DNA from: Pantoea conspicua
GTDB lineage: Bacteria > Pseudomonadota > Gammaproteobacteria > Enterobacterales > Enterobacteriaceae
DNA: 36,494 nt
Reading direction: 5' to 3'
Assembly (NCBI RefSeq): GCF_002095315.1
Contig: NZ_MLFN01000046.1
Coordinates: 1-36,494 of the forward strand
Positions 20,146 through 28,198 of this stretch are shown piece after piece (positions within the stretch are counted from its first letter, which is position 1; each line of letters begins with the position of its first letter). The notes beneath the pieces were generated by a model, which worked only from the letters and a program-made list of their open reading frames with translations, was not told the origin of the DNA and did no database searches. The translations under genes and the position numbers were made by a program.

Positions 20146-21267
20146 TCACACTCCGGCCAGAATGTCATCAATGCCGGGTTTCAATAGTTCACCCCGCCAT
20201 CCGGTCAGTAACTCCGGCTGACGTCCTTGTGGCTTCAGGCCCCAGTGCTGGCTCAGAACCTGATTGATCTGACGCCGTGACGCCAGTAACTCCTGGCTGA
20301 ATCCGCTCTGCTCGCTAACCTGTTGTACCAGCGCTTTCATCGCTTTAAACACCTGCTTGTAACGTGGATGGTCGATCAGATTGCCGAGCGCTGCGGGCAA
20401 TTCACTCTCATCCAGCGCCTGTGCTTCTGCCACCAGCGCCACCAGCGTTTTACCGTGGAAACGGATCTCGTGACCTGACAGGCCGAGATGGTCCAGTTCG
20501 CCCAGCGAACCTGGCATAAAGCGCGCCACTTTCCACAGATGCTCTTCACGCACCACAAAGTTAACCGCCATATCTTTTTCACGCGCCAGCTTCAGACGCC
20601 ATGCGGCCAGCCGCTGCAGCGCAGCCAGCTGACGCGGGCGCAGTTGCCAGGCATTGGTTATCTCGCGCCACGCTTCCTCAGGAGCCAGGCTGTCAAGACG
20701 ACGCTGACAGAGGTTGTCACACTCACTAAGTGCGGCAGCCATGTTGCCGGCCGCCTCGGTTTGTTCCATCAGCTGATGAGCAATGGGCAGCAGGTAGTGA
20801 ACATCGGCCGCCGCATACTGGCATTGACGCTCGGTCAGCGGGCGCGCTAACCAGTCGGTACGCGACTCGCTCTTGTCCAGCTCGACCTGGGTGAAGTGCG
20901 CTACCATCGCGGCAAAGCCCCAGGAAAGCGGCTGGCCAGCGAATGCCGCCAGAATCTGAGTGTCGATCATCGGCTGTGGCAGCACGCCAAAACGGTGCAG
21001 GAACACTTCCAAATCTTCCCCGCCGGCATGCAGGAATTTAATCACCGCGGTGTCAGTCAGTAACGCAATGAACGGCGACCAGTCACGGATCGCGAGGGGA
21101 TCAATCAGCACAAGCTGGTGGTCGTCGAACAGCTGGATCAAACCGAGTTGCGGGTAGTAGGTCCGGGTGCGGACGAATTCAGTATCCAGCGCCACCGCCG
21201 ACTGCTGGCGCGCTTTCTGGCAGACTTCAGCCAGCTGTTCATCCTGGTCGATCAGAGAGTAATTCAC
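20146..21267 (-). CDS. rnd: RNase D
   Basis: 3'-to-5' exoribonuclease of the DEDDy class for tRNA and small RNA maturation, 373 aa (E. coli 375). The exonuclease core shows ALDTEFVRTRTYYPQLGLIQL (DxE), IDTQILAAF and the YxxxD motif in CQYAAADVHYLLP; one or two HRDC domains follow from about residue 205. The start is uncertain. GTG at 21267 begins VNYSLIDQDE, which lines up with the E. coli start (a UUG codon followed by NYQMI). An ATG at 21309 adds 14 residues but lies inside terminator-proximal sequence and has no ribosome site. Known E. coli rnd control involves a U-rich tract upstream, and T-rich runs are present here. Confidence 0.92.
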   Translation of the reverse strand: MNYSLIDQDEQLAEVCQKARQQSAVALDTEFVRTRTYYPQLGLIQLFDDHQLVLIDPLAIRDWSPFIALLTDTAVIKFLHAGGEDLEVFLHRFGVLPQPMIDTQILAAFAGQPLSWGFAAMVAHFTQVELDKSESRTDWLARPLTERQCQYAAADVHYLLPIAHQLMEQTEAAGNMAAALSECDNLCQRRLDSLAPEEAWREITNAWQLRPRQLAALQRLAAWRLKLAREKDMAVNFVVREEHLWKVARFMPGSLGELDHLGLSGHEIRFHGKTLVALVAEAQALDESELPAALGNLIDHPRYKQVFKAMKALVQQVSEQSGFSQELLASRRQINQVLSQHWGLKPQGRQPELLTGWRGELLKPGIDDILAGV

Positions 21268-21321
21268 GTCTGGTTTTTTCACCGCAGCCAACAACGTGCG
21301 GTGCTCCATGTTAAAAACAAT

Positions 21322-21346
21322 AAAAAACCGCCTTTATAAAAGGCGG
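21322..21346 (-). terminator. Terminator between fadD and rnd (minus strand)
   Basis: On the minus strand an 8-bp perfect stem CCGCCTTT / AAAGGCGG (21328-21346, 3-nt loop) is followed by six T. It would end fadD transcription before rnd. The same T tract falls in the rnd leader, where E. coli has its required oligo-U element. Confidence 0.85.
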
Positions 21347-21534
21347 CTTCGATTACGCCCTAAAAGAGCGTACCAAAACCCTTAAAAAAGCTGCTGCCAG
21401 TCTTGTGATATCCAAATACCAACACAATAAGGCAGCGTCAGAACCGGATAATGACCACGCCCACAGGGCGTAGTTTTCAGTCAGCAATAAAAACGCAGGA
21501 CATGCCGGCGTCTGACCTGAATCCTTGCCCAGGC

Positions 21535-23210
21535 TTAGCTTGCGCCGGGTTTCGCTTCGGCGCGCAGTTCGCGCCGCAAAATTTTGCCGACGTTAGTTTT
21601 TGGCAACTCCTCACGAAACTCGATGATTTTCGGCACCTTGTATCCGGTCAGCTGACGGCGGCAGTGATCGAGCAACTCCTCTTTGGTCAGTGAGGGATCT
21701 TTCTTCACCACGCAGACTTTGACCGCCTCGCCGGAAAGATCGCTGGGCACGCCGATAGCGGCCGCTTCACGCACTTTTGGATGTTGCATCAGCACATCTT
21801 CGATCTCGTTCGGATAGACGTTAAAGCCGGAGACCAGAATCATATCTTTTTTACGATCGACAATGCGAATAAAGCCTTCCTGATCAACGGTAACAATATC
21901 GCCGCTATGGAGCCAGCCATTTTTCAACACTTCCTCCGTAGCATCCGGACGTTGCCAGTAGCCGAGCATCACCTGAGGACCGCTGATACAGAGTTCCCCT
22001 GGCTCACCCGGTGAAACTTCATTACCGTTATCATCAACAATCAGGACGTCGGTTGAGGGAACCGGTAAACCAATACTGCCGGTGTGACAGCTGATGTCGT
22101 AAGGATTCACCGACACCAGCGGCGAACATTCGGTCAGGCCATAGCCCTCCAGCAGATAGTGACCAGTCAGCTTTTCCCAGCGTTCTGCCACCGCTTTCTG
22201 CACCGCCATCCCGCCGCCGGCAGAGAGCCGCAGCGTACTGAAATCGAGTTTATTAAACTGCTCATCATTCAGCAGTGCGTTAAACAGGGTATTGACGCCG
22301 GTAATGGCGGTGAACGGAAATTTCGCCAGCTCTTTCACAAAGCCTGGAATATCGCGTGGATTGGTGATCAGCAGATTTTGTCCACCCAGTTCCAGAAAAA
22401 GCAGGCCATTTACTGTCAGGGCGAAGATATGATAAAGCGGCAACGCAGTGACCACGCACTCTTTACCGTCTCGCAGCACTTTACCGTAGGTGGCTTTGGT
22501 CTGTTCAAGATTGGCCTGCATATTGCGGTGAGTCAGCATCGCGCCTTTGGCAATGCCGGTGGTGCCGCCGGTGTACTGCAGAAAGGCAAGATCGTCATTG
22601 GTCACCGTCGGCCGCTGGTAAGTCAGCGTGGCACCGGCCTCCATCACCTCACGAAATGAGATCGCGCCCGGCAGATGGTATTTAGGCACCAGTCGTTTGA
22701 CATATTTAACGACAAAATTGACCAGCGTGGCTTTTACCGGGGCCAGCTGATCACCCATCCGGGTCAGGATCACATGGCGGACAGCGGTTTCTGCCACCAC
22801 TTTTTCCAGCGTATGGGCAAAATTCGATACAATAACGATGGCGCTGGCACCGCTGTCATTCAGCTGATGCTTGAGTTCACGCGGCGTATAAAGCGGATTC
22901 ACGTTTACCACCACCATGCCGGCACGCAGCACGCCAAACAGCGCCACCGGATACTGCAGCAGGTTCGGCATCATCAGGCGACCCGGTCGCCCGGTTTGAG
23001 TCCCAGTTTCTGTTGCAGATAAGCCGCGAAAGCGCGACTTTTCTCTTCCAGCTGGCGATAGGTCATCTTCTGCCCCATGTTCCAGAAGGCAGGTTGATCG
23101 GCGTAGCGTTTTGCGGCCTGCTCAAACAGATCCACCAGCGAAGTATAACGATCTGCACTTATTTCGGCAGGCACATCTGCCGGGTAGCGTTTCAGCCAAA
23201 CCTTATTCAA
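21535..23210 (-). pseudogene. fadD: FadD, long-chain acyl-CoA synthetase, with a one-base frameshift
   Basis: AMP-forming long-chain fatty acid:CoA ligase, which activates imported fatty acids for beta-oxidation; about 558 aa if repaired (E. coli 561). Frame A runs from 23210 to the stop after KPGDRVA; frame B carries the rest from [20 protein letters not shown] to 21535. The join in E. coli is GDRVALMMPNLL, and here GTCGCCTGATG lacks one base (GCCCTG would restore it) near 22978-22980. All motifs are otherwise intact: [47 protein letters not shown] and the C-terminal [10 protein letters not shown] lysine. Start TTG at 23210 matches E. coli, which also uses UUG; ATG codons at 23258 and 23243 are alternatives. 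Confidence 0.92.
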
Positions 23211-23280
23211 GGATCCACCCCGATAATCATGTTGTATTTCCATCGCTGCCTCAGCCAATCTGGTTTGTTAACAATATTTT

Positions 23281-23297
23281 AACTGATTGTACCAGTT
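23281..23297 (-). promoter_or_regulatory. FadR operator upstream of fadD
   Basis: On the minus strand the site reads AACTGGTACAATCAGTT, a near-perfect palindrome that matches the FadR operator pattern (AnCTGGTnnnAnnnGTT); E. coli fadD and fadB operators are of the form ATCTGGTACGACCAGAT. It lies 71 bp before the TTG start. FadR is encoded at 13192-13911. Confidence 0.82.
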
Positions 23298-23359
23298 TGC
23301 CTGTTTCGGCATGTTGAGGTTGCGAAGTTCATCACTAAATTTCGTGCTGATAAAACAGC

Positions 23360-23397
23360 CAAATAAAAAGCCCGGCGGCGAGCAACGCTACCGGGCT
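23360..23397 (-). terminator. Terminator after yeaY
   Basis: On the minus strand AGCCCGG (23397-23391) pairs with CCGGGCT (23375-23369) and is followed by TTTTATTT. It lies 20 bp past the yeaY stop and separates it from the fadD promoter. Confidence 0.8.
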
Positions 23398-23417
23398 AAA
23401 AAAAGGGGACTTCCGGG

Positions 23418-24011
23418 TTACTCAGTCAGAATCGTTTCTACCTGAGCCGGGCCGCTACTGTACATTCCCCAGTAGGGATTCGGTCCCCAGTAGCCAGAAC
23501 GATGACGCGTCGGACCATACCAAATCCACGGATCGATCGGCTGCGGCGGAGTCATCACCTGCCTGGTGAGATGCCAGCGCTGATAACCCCGTACGTCAAT
23601 CACCACAAATTTGTAGTTCGCTTCGCCGATTTTACCCGGCTCAGTGCCTTTGATGGTTCCCAGCACCGTGACAAACTGATCTTTTACATCTATCGGATCA
23701 ACGAAACCGTGGATGTCGGCATAAATGCGTCCTACCGAAGCGGCACCCAGCCGGGGCCGGGCACTCTCATCCAGTGGCTGCGTGGCGATCTCCAGCCGGG
23801 TTTTGCCATTAAGGTTGGTGACATTGACGACTTTGCCGCCAAAACGCGACTCCTGGCCAGTATAGATGGCCGGATCGTTCATTACCCGCAACAGGTCCTG
23901 TTGCGGCTGCGGTGAACTGCCCTGCAGCGTGTCAGGAATCGACACACAACCTGTTAAAACCAGCGTACAGGCCAGCAGCAGACCTGTTAGCCCTTTAGCG
24001 CACATTGACAT
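23418..24011 (-). CDS. yeaY: YeaY, Slp-family outer membrane lipoprotein
   Basis: 197-aa lipoprotein (E. coli YeaY 193 aa) of the Slp family, outer-membrane lipoproteins linked to stationary phase and envelope stress. The signal peptide has a lipobox LTGC, with the lipidated Cys at residue 22. Start chosen at 24011 ([19 protein letters not shown]), with GGAG 8 nt upstream; the longer frame adds residues that do not look like a signal peptide. Family blocks are [37 protein letters not shown] and [18 protein letters not shown]. It follows tsaB by 60 bp. Confidence 0.93.
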   Translation of the reverse strand: MSMCAKGLTGLLLACTLVLTGCVSIPDTLQGSSPQPQQDLLRVMNDPAIYTGQESRFGGKVVNVTNLNGKTRLEIATQPLDESARPRLGAASVGRIYADIHGFVDPIDVKDQFVTVLGTIKGTEPGKIGEANYKFVVIDVRGYQRWHLTRQVMTPPQPIDPWIWYGPTRHRSGYWGPNPYWGMYSSGPAQVETILTE

Positions 24012-24071
24012 AGGCGTTCTCCAGTTACGTAATGGCTTAGACTGGACGCATAACAATAAGTTGCGTGCGAT

Positions 24072-24770
24072 CTAGCGGCCTGGCAATTTTTTCCATGCCA
24101 CTTCATTACGCAGATAAGTGGGCTCGGCATTTTCTGGCTGCAGCGTCATGCCCTGCTGTAAGGCAAGGGTCGCTAGCGGCAGCATATCTTCTGCCGCCGG
24201 TAGCGTGACCTCACTGGCATGGAGCGTCAGCGCATGGCCCTGCTGCAGGGCAGGATAGGCCTGCCAGCCGGTGCCGGCAGTCATCCATTCGCCGGACAAC
24301 GCCTGCATCCTGGTCAGTGCGGCTTCAGGTGACAACACGCTTTCGCTGGTTTCGCCCTGCCAGACGCCGCTTTCGTCTCGCTGGTACTCGGCCCAGTAGA
24401 CTTCACCCATTCGCGCATCAATAGCGGTTAAAACGCGGGTCGCGCCCTGCAGACGCCAGGCACCTTCAGCCAGCGTAGCCAGGGTAGAAATACCGATCAT
24501 TGGCAGCGCTGCGCCCAGCGCCAGACCCTGAGCGATACCAATACCGATGCGCACGCCGGTAAAACTGCCGGGACCACGGCCAAAGGCCAGTGCGTCGAGT
24601 TGCGTCAGGTCGAGCTGCTGCGCCAGCAGTAACTCTTCAATCAGCGGCAAAATGCGCTGTGTATGGTCGCGCGGGGCGATCTCAAATCGGGCATCAATCT
24701 GTTGCTGATTCAGCAAGGCTGCTGAACAGGCTTCTGTCGCCGTATCCAGCGCTAAAATTCGGGCTGACAT
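24072..24770 (-). CDS. tsaB: TsaB, tRNA threonylcarbamoyladenosine synthesis factor
   Basis: 232 aa (E. coli YeaZ/TsaB 231 aa). Partner of TsaD and TsaE in forming t6A37 on ANN-decoding tRNAs; essential in E. coli. It has an ASKHA fold with [15 protein letters not shown] at the N-terminus and the conserved [23 protein letters not shown] loop. Start at 24770 ([10 protein letters not shown]), with GAGG about 6 nt upstream; the GTG at 24776 would be too close to the ribosome site. yoaA ends 44 bp upstream and yeaY follows, so yoaA-tsaB-yeaY may be cotranscribed. Confidence 0.95.
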   Translation of the reverse strand: MSARILALDTATEACSAALLNQQQIDARFEIAPRDHTQRILPLIEELLLAQQLDLTQLDALAFGRGPGSFTGVRIGIGIAQGLALGAALPMIGISTLATLAEGAWRLQGATRVLTAIDARMGEVYWAEYQRDESGVWQGETSESVLSPEAALTRMQALSGEWMTAGTGWQAYPALQQGHALTLHASEVTLPAAEDMLPLATLALQQGMTLQPENAEPTYLRNEVAWKKLPGR

Positions 24771-24814
24771 GACCACCTCAGGAGAAGGAAAACGGCGCGC
24801 ATCTTAACATAAAA

Positions 24815-26725
24815 TCAGGCGTCCGGTTGCTGACGTATAAAGGCGATGGCGCGCGAAATGTCGCGGGTGCGTGGCGTCGGCGGCAGACTGTTGAGAAACA
24901 GCGCACCGTAAGGACGCGATACCAGCCGCTGATCGCAAATCACCAGAACGCCACGGTCGTCGGTATCCCGGATCAGTCGCCCGACGCCCTGCTTCAGGGT
25001 GATCACCGCATCAGGCAGCTGTACATCGTTAAACGGATCGCCGCCGCGAATGCGGCAATCTTCCATCCGCGCCTTTAGCAACGGATCTTCCGGTGAGGTA
25101 AACGGCAGTTTGTCGATGATGACCAGCGAGAGCGCATCGCCGCGTACGTCGACCCCCTCCCAGAAGCTGCTGGTTGCCACCAGTAAAGCATTACCTTTAT
25201 CGATAAATTGCTTCAGCAACTGGCCTTTGCTGGTTTCGCCCTGCACCAGTACCGGCAGCGTCATAGAGGCACGAAACTCTGCCGCCAGCTCACGCATCAT
25301 CAGATGCGAGGTACAGAGAAAGAAACAGCGCCCTTTGTTGGCATCAATCAGCGGTTTCATCATGGCGGCCAGCTGTCGAGCGCCGCCAGGCCGGTTAGGT
25401 TCAGGCAGGTTGCGCGGCACGCATAACAGGGCCTGCTGCGCATAATCGAACGGGCTGTTGAGAATCAAACTCTTTGCGGCGTTGACGCCCAGCCGCTCGG
25501 CGAAATGCTCCATCTTCTCATCCACCGCCAGGGTGGCCGAGGTGAAGATCCATGCTGCTTTGCGGTTATCCATCACCTCACGGAAGCGTTCTGCCACTGA
25601 CAGCGGCGTCAGTGCCAGAATAAAGTGACGCGAGGTGCATTCATACCAGTAGCTGTAGCCCGGCTCGTTGATGGCACGCAGTCGCTTCAGCCGGCCACGG
25701 TAGAGCGCTGCCCGTTCAAACGCCGCGTCGAGCAGCGCTGAACGACCCAGCGACAGTTTGATAACGTCGTAACAGAGCTCAAGCGCATCATCCAGTAGCG
25801 TGAACATGCGCAGAATAGTGTTATCGCTCAGCAGTTCGCGCAGATTACCGCGGTAGCCTGGATCGCCTAACGACAGGCGAAAGTCCTGCGCGCACTGCGC
25901 CAGGCGGTCGGCAGACTTCTGCAGTTGCTGTACGTCGCGTACTTCAGTGCGATAGGCGGTAATAATATCTTTTGCCAGGTCAAGCAGTTGCCGGCTGGAG
26001 AGCTGCTGGCCGAAATACTGGCTGGCGATATCGGGCAGCTGATGGGCCTCATCAAAGATCATCACATCCGCTTCCGGGATCAGCTCACCGAAGCCGCCCT
26101 CCTTTACCACCAGATCGGCGAGAAACAGGTGATGGTTTACCACTACCACATCTGCGTCCATTGCCCGCTTACGTGCCTTCACGACAAAGCACTCTTTATA
26201 GCGCGGGCAGTCGGTGCCCAGACAGTTGTCGTTGGTGCTGGTAACCAGCGGCCAGACCGGGCTGTCTTCCGTCACGCCCGCGCAGCTGCTGATATCGCCA
26301 TCCACCGTCTGCGACGACCAGCTACGCAGCGTCACCAGATCGGTCAGCGCCTGAACGGTAAGATCGCCGCCCGCCATTGATTGCTGCTCCAGCCGCTCCA
26401 GACAGAGATAATTGGAGCGCCCTTTCAGTAAGGCGGTTTTCCCTTTGAATTTAAGTGCATCAATCATGGTAGGCAGATCGCGTCCATACAGCTGATCCTG
26501 TAAGGCTTTCGATCCGGTCGAGACGATCACTTTCTTGCCGGCCCGCAGTGCGGGTGCCAGATAGGCGTAAGTTTTACCGGTGCCGGTACCCGCTTCGACC
26601 ACCAGCTCGCCCTGCTCTTTTACGGCTTCGGATACCGCCTGCGCCATTTCACGCTGTGCGTCGCGCGGCTTAAAGCCCGCTATCGCCTGCGCCAGCGCGC
26701 CATCAACTGCAAAATCGTCTGCCAC
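24815..26725 (-). CDS. yoaA: YoaA, XPD/DinG-like Fe-S helicase
   Basis: 636 aa, the same length as E. coli YoaA. SF2 helicase of the XPD/DinG family, which in E. coli associates with the HolC (chi) clamp-loader subunit and helps repair stalled forks. Walker A VEAGTGTGKTYAY (about residues 45-57), DEAH box MIFDEAHQLPD, helicase motif VI LKQGVGRLIRDTDDRG, and Fe-S cluster cysteines in the CLERLE to CLGTDCPRYKECF region. Start GTG at 26725 (MADDFAVDG) matches E. coli MTDDFAPDG and has AGAGGG just upstream; the longer frame starts at a TTG inside that ribosome site. Confidence 0.95.
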   Translation of the reverse strand: MADDFAVDGALAQAIAGFKPRDAQREMAQAVSEAVKEQGELVVEAGTGTGKTYAYLAPALRAGKKVIVSTGSKALQDQLYGRDLPTMIDALKFKGKTALLKGRSNYLCLERLEQQSMAGGDLTVQALTDLVTLRSWSSQTVDGDISSCAGVTEDSPVWPLVTSTNDNCLGTDCPRYKECFVVKARKRAMDADVVVVNHHLFLADLVVKEGGFGELIPEADVMIFDEAHQLPDIASQYFGQQLSSRQLLDLAKDIITAYRTEVRDVQQLQKSADRLAQCAQDFRLSLGDPGYRGNLRELLSDNTILRMFTLLDDALELCYDVIKLSLGRSALLDAAFERAALYRGRLKRLRAINEPGYSYWYECTSRHFILALTPLSVAERFREVMDNRKAAWIFTSATLAVDEKMEHFAERLGVNAAKSLILNSPFDYAQQALLCVPRNLPEPNRPGGARQLAAMMKPLIDANKGRCFFLCTSHLMMRELAAEFRASMTLPVLVQGETSKGQLLKQFIDKGNALLVATSSFWEGVDVRGDALSLVIIDKLPFTSPEDPLLKARMEDCRIRGGDPFNDVQLPDAVITLKQGVGRLIRDTDDRGVLVICDQRLVSRPYGALFLNSLPPTPRTRDISRAIAFIRQQPDA

Positions 26726-26805
26726 ATACCCTCTCAAAGAACGGCAAAAACACTGTAATTATGTCAGTATTAAATTCACAAAGCAAAATCGAATATAATC
26801 AATTA

Positions 26806-26986
26806 TTTAACGATATTGGGGCTGACAAATCTGGCATGAAGCACCTCAGGCCGACGGGTAACAGATGGGGAAAATGTGTCGCTGACGTGCTCATCTTGTC
26901 GGGTAAACCCACCAGGCTAAACGGCCCTGCGGAAGCCGGACGAGGTTCAGAAACAACAAAACCGCCTGAGTGACGGTTTTGTTGGA
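26806..26986 (+). ncRNA. Possible small RNA between yoaA and the 37-aa gene
   Basis: If transcription starts about 7 nt after TATAAT (26794-26799) it could run to the hairpin CAACAAAACCG (26954-26964) / CGGTTTTGTTG (26974-26984), giving about 180 nt. No -35 box with good spacing is visible, and the T run sits inside the stem rather than after it. An internal hairpin GGGTAAACCC (26900-26909) is present, and GGGTAA occurs twice. I do not recognise it as any known sRNA or riboswitch. The hairpin may equally be the terminator of the 37-aa gene on the other strand. Confidence 0.25.
26954..26984. terminator. Hairpin, candidate terminator
   Basis: An 11-bp perfect stem CAACAAAACCG / CGGTTTTGTTG with a 9-nt loop. 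T residues occur within the 3' arm on both strands, with no further U tract. It lies about 85 bp after the stop of the 37-aa gene (minus strand). Confidence 0.5.
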
Positions 26987-27069
26987 ATGACGCGTCGGTT
27001 GCGTCGCGTGATAACAGCAGGTGATTAAAAAATCCCGTTAGCTACCGAGGGTGAGGCTGGCATGAGACG

Positions 27070-27183
27070 TTAAATATCTTTTTCTAACGGGTCCTGGCCG
27101 GACTCCTCATCCTCTTCTTCATCTTCCGGATAGATTTCAGCGTCATCAGGCAGCGGTTCATCGTAATCAGGACGTTCAGACAT
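27070..27183 (-). CDS. Small acidic protein, 37 aa, unknown function
   Basis: A short ORF with an excellent ribosome site (CCGGAGGTATTT before ATG at 27183). The product starts MSERPDYDEPLPDDAEIYPE and continues with a run of seven Glu/Asp residues (DEEEDEE), then SGQDPLEKDI; about half the residues are acidic. It is probably soluble and disordered. I do not recognise a family. A 9-bp perfect hairpin AAATAGCAG/CTGCTATTT (27200-27219) sits just upstream of the ribosome site. The 55-aa membrane protein gene lies 138 bp upstream on the same strand, so the two may be cotranscribed. Confidence 0.6.
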   Translation of the reverse strand: MSERPDYDEPLPDDAEIYPEDEEEDEESGQDPLEKDI

Positions 27184-27199
27184 AAATACCTCCGGTGAT

Positions 27200-27219
27200 A
27201 AATAGCAGTGCTGCTATTT
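27200..27219 (-). other. Leader hairpin before the 37-aa gene
   Basis: AAATAGCAG (27200-27208) and CTGCTATTT (27211-27219) form a perfect 9-bp stem with a 2-nt loop that ends a few bases before the GGAGG of the small acidic gene. There is no T tract, so it is more likely a leader structure or a dyad operator than a terminator. Confidence 0.45.
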
Positions 27220-27321
27220 GATCTCAGCATAGTTAACCGGAACCTTCTCCCGCCCGTTTTTGGCTGAAAGTGTGAGTTAAGCGGTAAAAATCCCGCTGTG
27301 TTCCCCTGGCTGCCGTGGACG

Positions 27322-27489
27322 CTAATGATGAACGTAAAAAGCTCCCGCCAGCATGATGACGAAGAGAACGGCAAAGGTGATAAAACCCTGCTTCGCACCA
27401 CGCGACAGACCGACGAACGCCGACACCACAATAAACAGCAGCGTCAGCGCGCCTGCCATTACCCAAAAAAGATACTGCGTATTCGCCAT
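27322..27489 (-). CDS. Small two-helix membrane protein, 55 aa, unknown function
   Basis: ATG at 27489 follows GAGGATTAAAGC (8-nt spacing). The product begins MANTQYLFWVMAGALTLLFI and has two hydrophobic segments: about residues 7-27 and about 36-53. They are joined by a short basic loop (GLSRGAKQG), so both ends probably face the periplasm. It ends AGAFYVHH. I recognise no named family; the layout is typical of enterobacterial small inner-membrane proteins. Confidence 0.6.
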   Translation of the reverse strand: MANTQYLFWVMAGALTLLFIVVSAFVGLSRGAKQGFITFAVLFVIMLAGAFYVHH

Positions 27490-27528
27490 GCTTTAATCCT
27501 CATCCTGTGGCGTCATTTATCGGCTGAT

Positions 27529-27669
27529 TTATATCATTTTTCCGTCCCGGGTGCGCCCTTTCCGTTGAACGCGGCACGGGTCTGCGTCCTTCACTGCGCC
27601 AGACAGTGTGATGCAGCTACCAAATGCGAGGGATAGCAGCGAGGAAATAAGCGCACAGATTATAATCAT
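27529..27669 (-). CDS. Possible 46-aa small lipoprotein or signal-peptide protein
   Basis: A 46-codon ORF starting MIIICALISSLLSLAFGSC has a hydrophobic N-terminus ending in FGSC, a possible lipobox with Cys19, and an arginine-rich tail. A purine-rich stretch (GAGGGTAGGTG) lies upstream of the ATG at 27669. It resembles the size class of YceK-like lipoproteins but I see no firm homology. Low confidence. Confidence 0.25.
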   Translation of the reverse strand: MIIICALISSLLSLAFGSCITLSGAVKDADPCRVQRKGRTRDGKMI

Positions 27670-27772
27670 GACATCACCTACCCTCAGCCTGCGCGCCGGT
27701 AAGGTGATGCGCCGTCAGCACACGACTGCAGACCGCCTCTACCGCACTGCCTGTCTCAGGCGGAGGAACATT

Positions 27773-28132
27773 ATGAATCATTTCCGCATCGGTTCTCTTT
27801 TCGGCGTATTGCTGATGTATGGCTGTCAGGCGCCTACACCTGAACAAGCCCGACTGAATCAGCCGGTTTTCCAGGGACAAAGCACCCGCACGGTGCCGCA
27901 GCTTAGCGACTGTATTTATCGCGGCTGGTCCACCACAGAGGTCATCGCCAGAGATAACACCACGCATACCCAGCCGCAGGGTGAGCAGATCACCATCCTG
28001 ACCTGGGAAGATTCGATCTTTGCCGATGTAACGCCTCAGCGACAGGGTGCTGAGGTGAAGTTTTTCACCACTTTCAATATGGCGCCTCAGGTGATGGCTG
28101 ATCGGCAGGCTATCGTCAGGCGCTGCCTGTGA
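27773..28132 (+). CDS. Small putative lipoprotein, 119 aa, unknown function
   Basis: Start at 27773 (MNHFRIGSLFGVLLMYGCQAPTPE) has a strong ribosome site CGGAGGAACATT; the open frame from 27608 has no signal peptide and is rejected. The first 17 residues form a signal peptide ending in LMYGC, an atypical lipobox (Tyr at -2, Met at -3) with the presumed lipidated Cys18. The mature part has two more cysteines (SDCIYRGW and the C-terminal RRCL) that could pair, and WEDSIFADVTPQRQGAEVKFF suggests a beta-rich domain. I recognise no family. It precedes yoaB by 66 bp on the same strand; no such gene lies there in E. coli. Confidence 0.6.
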   Translation: MNHFRIGSLFGVLLMYGCQAPTPEQARLNQPVFQGQSTRTVPQLSDCIYRGWSTTEVIARDNTTHTQPQGEQITILTWEDSIFADVTPQRQGAEVKFFTTFNMAPQVMADRQAIVRRCL

Positions 28133-28198
28133 GGCTAAGAGATGACAGCAGCATAAGGAATGTGCCAGGCTAATGCCCATCAAACCAGGGAGAACAAG

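Larger units (their letters stand above)
26726..27069. other. Intergenic region downstream of the small acidic gene and upstream of yoaA
   Basis: About 344 bp without a convincing gene. It holds an AT-rich promoter-like stretch with a perfect TATAAT (26794-26799) on the plus strand, a GC-richer block (about 26820-26950), and an 11-bp hairpin at 26954-26984. The pairing of promoter and hairpin suggests a small RNA, listed separately. The AT-rich part is also the probable yoaA promoter region. Confidence 0.45.

Noticed and set aside
26830..26960. CRISPR or repeat array suggested by two GGGTAA blocks
   Set aside because: Only two short copies with unequal context and no spacer periodicity.
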